A DNA stretch of 64,000 nt from Rhodeus uyekii (taxonomy: Eukaryota > Chordata > Actinopteri > Cypriniformes > Acheilognathidae). The notes under the pieces were generated by a model. The model was given only the letters and a program-made list of their open reading frames with translations, was not told where the DNA came from and did not search any database. This document shows positions 1-10,110 of this stretch, piece by piece; within the stretch, counting starts at the first letter, position 1; each line of letters starts with the position of its first letter. The stretch is taken from positions 785,001 through 849,000 of the forward strand of contig JAWRVZ010000179.1 in NCBI GenBank assembly GCA_037043235.1, written 5' to 3'. Both the position numbers and the translations under genes were made by a program.

Positions 1-1275
1 ATACGAGCCGGAGCTCGGGCCATATTTTCGTTCAAGATACGAGCCCAAATCCGAGATACGAGCCGTGTTTCCGGAGCGATCCAGAGATGGACGCACTCAG
101 AGCTTGTCATATATCACAACTACTCAGTGTTTTCAACCACATAAGGTTTATTTTCGGTTTCAGACATTTAAATACTCATAAGTACTCGCAAAACAATACA
201 TCTATAGTTTGAAAAATACACACTTACGTCCATAAAAGCAGAAATGGCAATCATACAATTATAAATTAATCAGATAAATCAGATACACATTGCATAGGTA
301 ACTATAAAGTTCACTGTATTCTCTCACTGTACTTCTCTCACTTCACTGGTCACTTACTGCCATGTTTTTCGGGAGAAGCGACTGAATTTGCGTTATAAAT
401 AAGACTGATCATATTCTCCGGACTGCGGAGCAAACAAACATGGCGGCGCCCGTCGCGCATCATAGATCAGCTAACGTGATCATTATAAAAGTTTTTAAAC
501 AACAAAACACATTCACTTCCACATATTTGAGAATCGAAATATCAGGTAGTTGATATAAATAAGACATGCACTAAATAAATGCGATACACATGTCATTCAG
601 CGCTTTTGAGGCTGCGGTGTCAACGTAACAAGCATGACGCGTCGCCATGGGAACAATAAGGTAAACATTCTAAAATAATGGTCGCCTAAAAAAAAACTCA
701 CGCTGGGTGGGTCAGTGCGAAAGGGTTAAGGACAAATATCCACGAGGAAATGGAGAAGCTTCTGCTCGTGTTGGCAGGAGATACAGTGACGGAGACGGTA
801 ATATGCGAGAAGGCACGGAGTGTATATGCCGACTTAGTGAATAAAGAAGCATCAACTTCTAAATAGGCATCAGAAGAAGCGTTTAAGGCAAGGCATGGCT
901 GGTTTGATAATTTTAAGAAGAGAACTGGCATCCATTCAGTGGTGAGGCATGGCGAAGCTGCGAGTGCGGACGTGAAACTTAAGCACCCTCCCTCCTCCTC
1001 GCCGTTCACTTTCGTTAGCCGCACTCGTCTGTCTCCAAAGACTATTATGCTAAATAACTTTTATTTCTTTATTTCATATTTTGTTAATTATACATGTTTA
1101 TTTGTTATTTAAAAATATATCTTTATTCATAATTTACAATGGTTTAGGGATTTTTCATAGGTTTGGAACGGATTAAATCAAATTCAGTTATTTTAAATGG
1201 GAGAAATTCGTTTGAGATACGAGCTGATTGACTTACGAGCTCGGCTCTGGAACGAATTAAACTTGTATCTCGAGT
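1..1275 (+). mobile_element. pogo/Tigger-like DNA transposon, left end outside the window
   Basis: Several phrases of the type 'atacgag' and 'gagatacgagc' occur at the left edge and again at about 1215-1270, where the stretch ends in 'cttgtatctcgag'. These phrases are typical of the terminal regions of pogo/Tigger elements, and similar ones occur at 16301-16885. The interior carries a broken CENP-B-like transposase segment at 750-987. Only the right end is in the window, so target duplication and full length cannot be judged. The superfamily call rests on the transposase fragment and terminal motif; the exact family is not identified. Confidence 0.65.
750..987 (+). pseudogene. Tigger/pogo transposase fragment (CENP-B-type DNA-binding region), broken
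   Basis: Read from the ATG at 750, the frame gives a segment containing GWFDNFKKRTGIHSVVRHGE followed by AASADVK. This is the hallmark of the second helix-turn-helix (CENP-B/Tc5 type) of Tigger transposases, which binds the terminal repeats in the nucleus. An in-frame TAG at 864-866 interrupts the domain. After about 987 the similarity stops and no DDE catalytic domain follows. A 108-codon frame on the opposite strand over the same bases has no family features and is a shadow. The fragment is a dead remnant. Family identity is from recognised motifs; host function would be speculation. Confidence 0.75.
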
Positions 1276-1921
1276 TTATATATATGCAGGGCCTCCCGGC
1301 TAATTTGTTATTCAGGGCCTAAGACCACAACCCCTGTTCATCTTATTTTTTTGCCACATGTAATAATAATTATTAGACCGAAAATACATCACTGGAGTAG
1401 TTTTATTGTGGCCTGGTTATTTTCCATCTTGCTTGAAGCTCAATGCTCCATTATTATTGCTCAATTGCATGGAAAAACATATACACTTCCAGTGGATAAA
1501 CATTTGAGTGATTGCTATTGTATGTTAATTAAAACTAGATTCAGAATCATAGCACAAAACTAGGAACATAAATCACCTTTTTTAAACAGTGTGACTAGCT
1601 GTCTCTCCTTTTTCATGCTTTTCTTTCCTCTTTTGGTATCCTGTTTTTGCCAGCACCATCTCCTGCCATCTAACTGATGCATGAGTCAGAACTGAGAAGT
1701 GCACTGCTGCGTTTCTGAATAACCGGTCTAAGTGGACACACAATAGGCACAGGCTGTGATGAACACCCGTTCATTATTGCATGCTTCTTAAAAGTCCATT
1801 CTTCATACCTCTGTTAATGCATCCGAGATGATCTGACAGATGCCAAGTCTTCTAATCGTGATAACTGACCTGTGTCTAATTTGGCTCTCCAATTGAATTT
1901 GCAAATTTTATTAAGCTCCTG
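1276..1921. other. no gene seen
   Basis: AT-rich sequence without a recognisable exon or repeat boundary. A 70-codon open frame at 1351-1563 has no family motif. Confidence 0.5.
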
Positions 1922-2076
1922 TTGTTCAAACTGTAGAGTGTGGAGCTTGCAACGCCAAGGTCATGGGTTGAGTTCCCAGGGAAAGGAACAACTGATTAGA
2001 ATGTCAATGTGTATCTTGAATGCAGTGTAAGTTGCTTTGCATGAAAGCATCTGGCAAATGCAAAAATGTAAGTGTA
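1922..2076 (+). mobile_element. tRNA-derived SINE, degenerate copy
   Basis: The stretch has a tRNA-like head (a GTAGAGTG element, then 'catgggttgagttccc' at the B-box position) and the family tail, 'ctggcaaatgcaaaaatgta'. The same head-tail order occurs at 14665-14814 and, inverted, at 9966, 22207 and 25034. SINEs of this kind are transcribed by RNA polymerase III and mobilised by LINE enzymes. The A-box is truncated here and the B-box is mutated, so the copy is old. Confidence 0.7.
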
Positions 2077-3818
2077 AAAATCTGTTAACAGATTAAGTTA
2101 TCTGAGATTACTGCACGTTCTAGTGTTTGTTGGAAAGGGTATAATCGATACTCGAAACCATGATCAGCAATGCGGCATTACACATGAAGTATTACCTCTA
2201 CTTAAAAATATCTAATATTACATAAAATAAGCATCTCCTGAACTGGTTTGAGCTTACGGACATGTTGCTAACTCCAGGATGAGCTTCGAAGAACCTAATA
2301 ATCCTGTATCACGTTAAATCATCAACAGTGAAGTCCAGATAATTGAGTAAATGCGCACATTTAAAGAACGAACCCCAGGTAAAAACCAGATTGGATTTGT
2401 ATGGATTTGTCCACTCTAAATATACTCTGAAACTCAGAGTTTGTTCAACTAGATCTTCATGAAACAGATCTCAGATGAGTTTTTAATCAGTTGCATCCAA
2501 ACTCTGCAGGAAAGTGGACCTCGAAGGCAGAGCTGATAAACCCTTATTTATCAGATAATCTGGACACCAAGGGATACATTTTTTTAGTCTAGACTTTAAA
2601 AAAAAAGTCTCTATCTGTTCACACCTCTCAAAATGTTACATACATTGTGTGTTTTCTCCTTGATCGTTTTTAGACAGTTTTAGGCAGACTTGAAACAGCC
2701 ATCTGCCTCGTCCCTAAACACAGTGGCCCACTCACTCTACGTGATGATTTGAACATCTGCACGCAATCCTCCCAGTAGTGCAGTTTACTTCAACATTCAC
2801 ACAACTAAAGTCTGAGATAAAGCTCTGTCTGCCTCTCATGTGCCCTCAGTATATCTGGCCTCCGGAGATCATCTCCATATAGCAAGAGTTATATAAAAAG
2901 TAGGCCTCCCGAAGTTAATGCTTTTACCTAAGCTATTTAAAATAATAATAACAAACCAGTTACACACTAAAGAGCAGTATTACAAGTTAAACTCTCAACA
3001 ATTCACCAAGTACTGCTTTATAAAAAAAAGGGTCATTTCTAGGTTTGAATTTTTTTTTTTTACTATATATGATTACATTTCTAAATGCCCCGCATTTACT
3101 ATCAAACCTCCAACAAATCACATTTACCCTGTTGATGCATTAAAGATCATGTAATTTTCAGTTTTTGTTTCAGATTTAAACACCTTTTATTCTCATATCC
3201 GAAACAGAAAAATGGAATTAGCTTAAAAAAGATTTTTACACAAAACTTGCTATAAAACAGACATTTACCTATTGTTCATGTGTCCCTCATAACAATTTAA
3301 CCACAAATGTACTTATGATAATTTTCCAATTTTCATGGGACTGAAGGTAGAAAAAGACATTTGTAAAGGTTTTCAATTTAGAAATTTCAAAATTGTATTG
3401 TGTTAGTCTTTGACATGTCATTTTTAATTATCTTCTTTATTTCAGAAATATTAACATGACAGGGTCGGGAATAATGTGACAGGGTTGAAGGTTGAATGTT
3501 GAATGGAGATATTGCCTTCAATTTTACACTTAAATTAGTCTCTCTCATATTGTGCCGTTCTTTTTGAATCAACATATCTGCATGCACAACACCATCCTTC
3601 TGCTGCTGATGCCATATCTGACATGCTTGTTAGTTATTAAACCTATAAATATTAAACCTGTCATAAGTTTATAACCCCAAAACAATGAGAAATATACAGA
3701 AATGTGAAAGGGTTGAGTTTGATGGGGTTTTCTTACTCAAAATGGACAGTAAGCCATATATGGCAGCAATGAGATAAGTAAAATGTATAGGGATTCAACT
3801 TTTTTTTTTTTTTAAATG
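2077..3818. other. no gene seen
   Basis: AT-rich intergenic or intronic sequence. The short open frames at 2918-3154 and 3387-3587 show no conserved motif, and I see no terminal repeats. Confidence 0.5.
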
Positions 3819-3826
3819 TGTTATAA

Positions 3827-3943
3827 AGTCACATACGGGAGGATATTAGTGTTCACCATGTTTCGTAGTCTGTCTGTTATTAGTTTAGTTTTCCCCTTCA
3901 TCTGCAATTCTGTATCTATGGTAACCGATTCTGTTAGTTAGTT
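3827..3943 (+). mobile_element. 5' portion of an LTR-like sequence split by the Helentron-like units
   Basis: Starts with AGTCACATACGG, one base from a canonical TGTCACA terminus. It is interrupted at 3944 and appears to resume at 9281. TTATA lies at 3821-3825 and again at 9516-9520 just outside the far end, which could be a 5-bp target duplication allowing for a base of drift at each edge. The second half carries a TATA box and a poly(A) signal. The assignment is inference. Confidence 0.4.
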
Positions 3944-4069
3944 AAGTTGGCTTGAGAAAGCCAACTTAGTGATATTGTATCTAAACTTATTATTATTATT
4001 ATTATTAAGTTGGCTTGAGAAAGCCAACTTAGTGATATTGTATCTAAACTTATTATTATTATTATTATT
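3944..4069. repeat. 63-bp terminal unit present twice, each beginning with a palindrome
   Basis: Two direct copies (start 3944 and 4007) contain AAGTTGGCTT, a 4-nt spacer and AAGCCAACTT, then 'agtgatattgtatctaaact' and a (TTA)n run. Each copy can fold into a 10-bp hairpin. Duplication of the element end probably arose by slippage or unequal exchange in the (TTA)n tract. Confidence 0.85.
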
Positions 4070-4499
4070 ATTATTATTCTTCTTACCTAAAATTCTCAAT
4101 GCATCTCCTCCTAGAGCTTTAAAGCTACAACCACTAAACTCTGCTCAGACTTCAGACCTGTTCTGACTTGAGTTGCTATCCCTTTTCAGACTGATCAGAC
4201 TTATGATTTTTGATAAAACTGAAGATTAAAGTCATAAAATCTCCATAGACTTTCACTAATGAAGTGAAAACTGAATTTTAGATAGAGCGTCCACTCCATC
4301 TATTGGTGACATAACAACATTACACCTGATATATAATACATTTCAATACAGTTTGTGTGAACATGTCCATTCCAATGGGCATGCATTTTATTTTTTTAAA
4401 TCCTGAAAAAAAACTTGCAATCGATTTTTTACTTTAATTAGTAAGTTAAATCTCTCTATTTTACATACATAATATCACAAAATTACACCCCTGTCAGTG

Positions 4500-4764
4500 A
4501 GAGCACTGAAGTTTGAACGAATCAGAGCGCTGCAATTCAGAGCCTCAAAGCTTTTCAAAGACGCCATTACTGCTGGAGAGAGAGATCATAATCTCCTAAA
4601 ATAGATTTATGTGAGACAGTTTATGATCAAACGGAAATTGTTTCCGATTATCAAGTAACCACTGCAGCGTGTTTGCTTGAAGATTTATGCACTTATATGG
4701 CCGAATTCTGACTCTCATTCGTCTTTACTCGGCAACGGATTTTCTACTATGGGAAAGGTAAGTG
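4500..4764 (+). promoter_or_regulatory. possible captured 5' exon: ATG plus splice-donor-like site (unit A)
   Basis: A relatively GC-rich stretch ends in ATG GGA AAG (4749-4757) followed immediately by GTAAGTG (4758-4764), a strong match to a vertebrate 5' splice site. The equivalent site in unit B (7353-7368) is kept as ATG GGG AAG then GTAAGTG, encoding the same Met-Gly-Lys. This could be an exon captured by a rolling-circle element or the remains of the autonomous element's first exon. No downstream exon was recognised. Confidence 0.3.
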
Positions 4765-5414
4765 AAGTTTAAACGCGCGTCCTCTCCTGGACTCGCGCCA
4801 ACGTATAACCGTCTAAGCGCCTACGTTTATTTATGTACTTTATTGCTGAATTCTGACTCTCGCTCGTGTATACATAGGGAATGCAGAAACATGAATATAC
4901 ATTGGAAAGGCTTCCCTGAGCAGCGCGCACGCTGACTCTCTTCAAATGCAGCGTCTAACAGTCAAAGTTATTTATAACTAATTCTTGAGTATATAGTCAC
5001 ATTGTGTTAATTCTTTTATCTGCTTTTAACTAAAGTCTGACTCCTGTTCTCGAGTTCAAACGCGCTTCCTGAGCAGATTCGCTGATAGATCGATGTTTTG
5101 TGAACACTTAAACAAATGAAATAAGATTTTTAAGGATGCAAAAACATGGCAGATCGATTCAAACTGTAAACTGCTTGAGATTCAAAAAAACTGCATTACT
5201 CTGCTGCATTACTTGAGCAGGAATTATTTTTAAAATACTAATATTTAAGTTATTTTGTTTCCCATGGAGGAAGGCTTTATACAAATATTACATTGCGTTG
5301 ATTCCTTTATCTGCTATAATTGCCGTGTTGAACTGAAGTCTGACATGGCAGATCGAGTCAATCTGAAAACTGCTTGAGATTAGAAAAAACTGCATTACTC
5401 TCCTCATTGTACTT

Positions 5415-5735
5415 TAGCAGCAGTGGCGTAGCCACGGGGGGGCCTGGGTGGGCCTGGGCCCCCTCATTTACATGTGCGGCCCCCTCAGATTTTCAATTGT
5501 TTAAAATCGCGACTGTGAAAACTAAATTGAAAACATTTACAGCTGCACAAGACGATCGCAACGCACCCCCACAGTCAACAATAGCGCGCTGCGTGTTACA
5601 CTATAACCAGTCTGGCTGAATGGTTAAGGCGATGGACTAACAATCCAATGCGGTTTTCATGCGCAGGTTCGAATCCAGCCGCTTACGTTATGCTCAGGCC
5701 CCCTCATTTTAAGCTGGGCCCCCTCAAAAATAAAA
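5415..5735. mobile_element. insertion in unit A beginning CAGTGGCGTAGCC, with GGCCCCCTCA repeats
   Basis: Unit B lacks this stretch at the matching position (near 8015), so it inserted after the units diverged or was lost from B. It starts with CAGTGGCGTAGCCACGGGGG and contains four copies of 'ggccccctca', two near each end. A tRNA-like segment lies inside it at 5608-5688. CAGTGGCGTAGC-type ends are common in fish DNA transposons; I do not name the family. Confidence 0.55.
5608..5688 (+). pseudogene. tRNA-Ser-like pseudogene or SINE head
   Basis: The stretch has TGGCTGAATGGTTAAGGCG at the A-box, 'gatggactaacaatcca' in the anticodon arm, a long variable arm and GGTTCGAATCC at the B-box. The long variable arm and D-arm sequence resemble class II tRNA-Ser. 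The triplet at the anticodon position reads AAC rather than a serine anticodon, and the 5' acceptor strand does not pair with the 3' strand (CGCTTACG). It is therefore not a functional tRNA gene but a tRNA-derived module. Confidence 0.65.
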
Positions 5736-5738
5736 TTC

Positions 5739-5875
5739 TTTTAGTATATATAAAAGGCTACATATAGTGTAACTGTGGTGTAACTGCAGTCTCTTTTGAA
5801 AGTGATTAGCCTATATTAATAATGCTTAATTACAGCTTTAAAATAGAAATAAAACAAAGTATTATTCACAGTATC

Positions 5876-5915
<40 letters not shown>

Positions 5916-5919
5916 CTCT

Positions 5920-5990
<71 letters not shown>

Positions 5991-6125
5991 CACATATATT
6001 TAGTATATATAAAAGGCTACATATACATGCAGTGTAACTGCAGTCTCTTTTGAAAGTGATTAGCCTATACTAATAATGCTTAATTACAGCTTTAAAATAG
6101 AAATTAAACAAAGTATTTTTCGCAT
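5739..6125. repeat. internal duplication in unit A around a TA/CA microsatellite
   Basis: A segment of about 125 bp beginning 'tagtatatataaaaggctac' occurs at about 5739-5865 and again at about 6001-6125. Between the copies lies a run of (TA)n, (CA)n and a long (TA)n at about 5876-5995. Unit B has one copy, so the duplication is private to unit A. Confidence 0.8.
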
Positions 6126-6264
6126 TAGTGAAAACTGACCGTTAAAAGCCAAGGATGTAATTAAACCGTAAACATTTTTTTAAACTAATTACAATTTTCC
6201 AACACTTTGGGGATCAAAAAGCATAATTATAACTTTTTTTTAAGTTTAAACTCTCAAAACTTTT

Positions 6265-6425
6265 TAAGCTAATTAACGATAAATCTTGCTAACAATATGC
6301 TAATTCAGCAAATTCTTGCCAGCAACATGCTTATTTATGTTAAATGTTGCTAATGACTTCAGAATTCATACTAAATCTTGCTAGCAACAAGATAATTAAC
6401 ATTAAATATTGCTAGCAAAATTGAT
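6265..6425. repeat. degenerate minisatellite, short array (unit A)
   Basis: About five variants of a roughly 30-40-bp unit with the core 'aaatcttgctagcaacatg'. The same array is longer in unit B (8640-9055). Confidence 0.7.
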
Positions 6426-6610
6426 CATCAATTGATTAAAGATTAAATTATGATCAAAGAACATAACGACACCTTAGTAACTGCCTAGAAACAACGCAAG
6501 GCAATAACTAACAAGAGTATATATGCTCAAGATCTAATTCTTTCCATCTATCCATCTGTAAACTTTCAAAACTTTTTAAGCTTTTACAAATAAATTTATC
6601 TTTCAGGCTA

Positions 6611-6660
6611 GGCTTTCTCAAGCCAACTGAAGTTTATATCATAAACTTCCTCTATCTAGT
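6611..6660 (+). repeat. right inverted repeat, hairpin and CTAG end of unit A
   Basis: GGCTTTCTCAAGCCAACT (6611-6628) is followed by GAAGTTTAT, ATC and ATAAACTTC (6629-6649), then CTCTAT and CTAG, then T. It is identical in sequence to the end at 9232-9281. Confidence 0.85.
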
Positions 6661-7352
6661 TATTATTATTATTATTCTTACCTAAAATTCTCAATGCATC
6701 TCCTCCTAGAGCTTTAAAGCTACAACCACTAAACTCTGCTCAGACTTCAGACCTGTTCTGACTTGAGTTGCTATCCCTTTTCAGACTGATCAGACTTATG
6801 ATTTTTGATAAAACTGAAGATTAAAGTCATAAAATCTCCATAGACTTTCACTAATGAAGTGAAAACTGAATTTTAGATAGAGCGTCCACTCCATCTGTTG
6901 GTAACATCACAACATTACACCTGATATATAATACATTTCAATACAGTATGTGTGAACATGTCCATTCCAATGGGCATGCATTTTATTTTTTTAAATCCTG
7001 AAAAAAAACTTGCAGGTCTACAATCGATTTTTTACTTTAATTAGTAAGTTAAATCTCTCTATTTTACATTCATAATATCACAAAATTACACCCCTGTCAG
7101 TGAGAGCACTGAAGTTTGAACGAATCAGAGCGCTGCAATTCAAAGCCTCAAAGCTTTTCAAAGACGCCACTACTGCTGGAGAGAGAGATCATAATCTCCT
7201 AAAATAGATTTATGTGAGAGAGTTTATGATCAAACGGAAATTGTTTCCGATTATCAAGTAACCGCTGCAGCGTGTTTCCTTGAAGATTTATGCACTTATA
7301 TGGCCAAATTCTGACTCTCATTCGTCTTTACTCGGCAACGGAGTACATTACT

Positions 7353-7368
7353 ATGGGGAAGGTAAGTG
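7353..7368 (+). promoter_or_regulatory. ATG plus splice-donor-like site (unit B counterpart)
   Basis: ATGGGGAAG followed by GTAAGTG. It encodes the same Met-Gly-Lys and donor as 4749-4764 in unit A, with one synonymous base change. Confidence 0.3.
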
Positions 7369-8071
7369 AAGTTTAAACGCGCGTCCTCCTGGACTCGCGC
7401 CAACGCATAACCGTCTAAGCACCTACGTTTATTTATAGCGCTCATTTATGTACTTTATTGCCGAATTCTGACTCTCGCTCGTGTGTTCATGGGGAAAACA
7501 CATGTAAAATGCTTCCCTGAGCAGCGCGCGCTGACTCTCTTCAAATGCAGCGTCTAACAGTCAAAGTTATTTATAACTAATTCTTGAGTATATAGTTACA
7601 TTGTGTTAATTCTTTTATCTGCTTTTAACTAAAGTCTGACCCCTGTTCTCGAGTTCAAACGCGCTTCCTGAGCAGATTCGCTGATAGATCGATGTTTTGT
7701 GAACACTTAAACAATAAATGAAATAAGGTATTTAAAAGGATGCAAAAACGATGGCAGATCGATTCAAACTGTAAACTGCTTGAGATTAAAAAAAACTGCA
7801 TTACTCTGCTGCATTACATGAGCAGGAATTATTTAAAAAATACTAATATTTAAGTTATTTTGTTTCCTATGGAGGAAGGCTTTATACAAATATTACATTG
7901 CGTTGATTCCTTTATCTGTGTTGAACTGAAGTCTGACATGGCAGATCGATTCAATCTGAAAACTGCTTGAGATTAGAAAAAACAGCATTACTATCCCCAT
8001 TGTAATTGTGCAGGAATGATTTAAGAAATACTAATATTTAAGTTATTTTATTTCACATGAAGAAAGGCTTT

Positions 8072-8140
8072 ATACACACACACACACACATATATACATA
8101 TATATACACATACATATCTATCTATCTATACACACATTTA
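8072..8140. repeat. mixed CA/TA/TATC microsatellite
   Basis: (CA)n, then 'tatatacatatatataca', then a short (TATC)n run, at the place where unit A has its own expanded microsatellite. Confidence 0.9.
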
Positions 8141-8639
8141 TATAGTAAATAAATGTATAAAGGGCTCCATATACATGTAGTGTAACTGCAGTCTGTTTTA
8201 AAAGTGGCAAGACTATATTAATAATGCTTAATTGCATCTTTAAAATAGAAATAAAACAAAGTATTATTCACATTAGTGAAAACTGACCGTTAAAAGCCAA
8301 GGATGTAATTAAACCGTAAACATTTTTATAAACTAATTGCAATTTTCCAACACTTTGGGGATCAAAAAGCATTGTTATTTATTTTTTGGTATTTCGTTAC
8401 AACACCGATGATCCCTCTTGATGAAAAAACTCCATGTATGTACCCTAGATGCCAATTTGTGCACTAACCAAGTATTGCAACACTTCTGTAATCAATTAAT
8501 AATTTACTCATGTTTATTACCAATGTAAATGTTGTTTATTTTAGATTTATATTTAATATTCATTATTATTCTTTGATATTTCAGACCACTCACTGTTCAG
8601 CTGAATCATCAATAACCTCCAGTCTCTGCGTCAACTGAC

Positions 8640-9055
8640 TTTTGTGTTCTTTAAAACATTAAATCTCACTAGTGACTTGTTAAATAACATTCATTCTCGT
8701 CAGTGACATGTTAACTCATGTTAAATCTCACAAGCGACCTACGAATTAACAAATCTCACTAGCGACATGTTAGTTCACACTAAATGTCAATAGCGTCTTG
8801 TTAATTAACGTTAAATCTTGCTAGCAACATGCTAGATCACGCAAATTCTCACTAGTGACATGCTAGATCATGCTAAATCTTGATAGCAACTTGTTAATTA
8901 ACAATAAATCTTGCTACCAATATGCTAATTCAGCTAATTCTTGCCAGCAACATGCTTATTTATGTTAAATGTTGCTAATGACTTCGGAATTCATACTAAA
9001 TCTTGCTATCAACAAGATAATTAACATTAAATCTTGCTAGCAAAATTGATCATCA
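8640..9055. repeat. degenerate minisatellite, long array (unit B)
   Basis: Roughly a dozen divergent copies of a 30-40-bp unit with cores such as 'aaatctcactagtgacatg' and 'aaatcttgctagcaacatg'. The unit is AT-rich, often contains CTAGC or CTAGT, and alternates with 'ttaattaac'. Confidence 0.75.
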
Positions 9056-9280
9056 ATTGATTAAAGATTAAATTATGATCAAAGAACATAACGACACCTT
9101 AGTAACTGCCTAGAAACAACGCAAAGCAATAACTAACAAGTGTATATATGCTCAAGATCTAATTCTTTCCATCTATCTATCTGTAAACTTAACTTTTTAA
9201 GCTTTTACAAATAAATTTAACTTTCAGGATAGGCTTTCTCAAGCCAACTGAAGTTTATATCATAAACTTCCTCTATCTAG

Positions 9281-9514
9281 TTCTGTTTACATGCGTGTTT
9301 GTTCCTCAGTTTGGTGTATATAAGCCCCGTGTTTAACCCAGTTTAGATGTCTGTTGTTGTTGCATGATACACCGTTGTTCTGTTTGTGTTTTCGATCATT
9401 CTGGTACCTGAGTGTTTTTGTTTCTTAAACATTTTTTTTTTCTTTGTTCTGAATAAAAGATTGGCTATATGTGGATTCTGTTTCACCATTTGACTTCAAC
9501 CAGCGGTTGTGACA
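9281..9514 (+). mobile_element. 3' portion of the split LTR-like sequence
   Basis: Contains TATATAAG (9317-9324), AATAAA (9452-9457) about 130 bp later, and ends in GGTTGTGACA. TATA box, poly(A) signal and a terminal GACA are the parts of an LTR. With 3827-3943 it would make about 350 bp, the size of the other solo LTRs here. TTATA at 9516-9520 matches 3821-3825. Confidence 0.45.
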
Positions 9515-9965
9515 CTTATAGTATTTTCTTTAATAAAATCTAATTTTATTCCACAAGACAATAACAGATAAATGCATACAATATTACCAAAATATATGCT
9601 GCGCACATTGTTAAATAATTTCCAAGTACAAATAGTGCATCAGGAACATGTCAAAATGTTAGGTTTAAGATTGAAGACATTACTTTGACATATTAAATAC
9701 AATAATTATTTGTGTTAATTATAATAGACTTACTAATGCGTTGCAAAAAGCTTTTAACATTTCATTTTTGTGAACCACCACTAATTTATATATAGACAAA
9801 CTCCTTATGGTATTCTCTAACAAAAGTAAAATCATTTGCAGTATTTAGAAGGCATAATATAATTGTTATCCAAGCTCAACATGTCTTGTAAAACACCCCA
9901 ATGATGGTGCGGTTAATGAGGAGACCACAGGAGAACAGCTGCAACATCAATAATTCATTTTACAG
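9515..9965. other. no gene seen
   Basis: AT-rich sequence without motif or repeat boundary that I recognise. Confidence 0.5.
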
Positions 9966-10110
9966 TTACATTTGTGCATTTGGCAGACGCTTTTATCCAA
10001 AGTGACTTACATTGTGTTCAAGGTACACATTGACATTCTAATCAGTTTTTGGTTTCCCTGGGAATCAAACCCATCAAACCCAGTGCAAGCACCATGCGCT
10101 ACTGTTTGAG
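9966..10110 (-). mobile_element. tRNA-derived SINE
   Basis: Tail 'tgcatttggcagacgctttt' at the left and 'ccctgggaatcaaaccca' (inverted B-box region) at the right place the copy on the minus strand. The tRNA head is degenerate beyond the B-box. Confidence 0.8.

Larger units (their letters stand above)
3944..6659 (+). mobile_element. Helentron/Helitron2-like non-autonomous element, unit A
   Basis: The left end carries AGTTGGCTTGAGAAAGCC (3946-3963) and the right end its exact inverse, GGCTTTCTCAAGCCAACT (6611-6628). The right inverted repeat is followed at once by a perfect hairpin (9-bp arms, 6629-6649) and then by CTCTAT and CTAG (6656-6659) before a T. An asymmetric inverted repeat plus a 3' hairpin near a CTAG-type end is the architecture described for Helentron-derived HINE elements. 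The interior also holds (TTA)n, a TA/CA microsatellite, a minisatellite and a tRNA-like insertion. No Rep/helicase protein is encoded, so it would be non-autonomous. Superfamily assignment is structural inference; a hairpin-ended TIR transposon is the alternative. Confidence 0.55.
6660..9280 (+). mobile_element. Helentron/Helitron2-like element, unit B, in tandem with unit A
   Basis: Begins directly after the CTAG of unit A with (TTA)n and 'cttacctaaaattctcaatg', so it lacks its own left inverted repeat. It then follows unit A closely (three differences in about 240 bp where I compared them) and ends in the same inverted repeat (9232-9249), hairpin (9250-9270) and CTAG (9277-9280). Unit B differs by lacking the 5415-5735 insertion, by having extra sequence at about 8370-8880 and by a longer minisatellite. 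Head-to-tail tandems are a known habit of Helentron-type elements. Unequal exchange through the (TTA)n tract would also explain it. Confidence 0.6.

Noticed and set aside
8640..9055. CRISPR-like array of short repeats
   Set aside because: Units are contiguous and divergent with no spacers, inside a eukaryotic mobile element.
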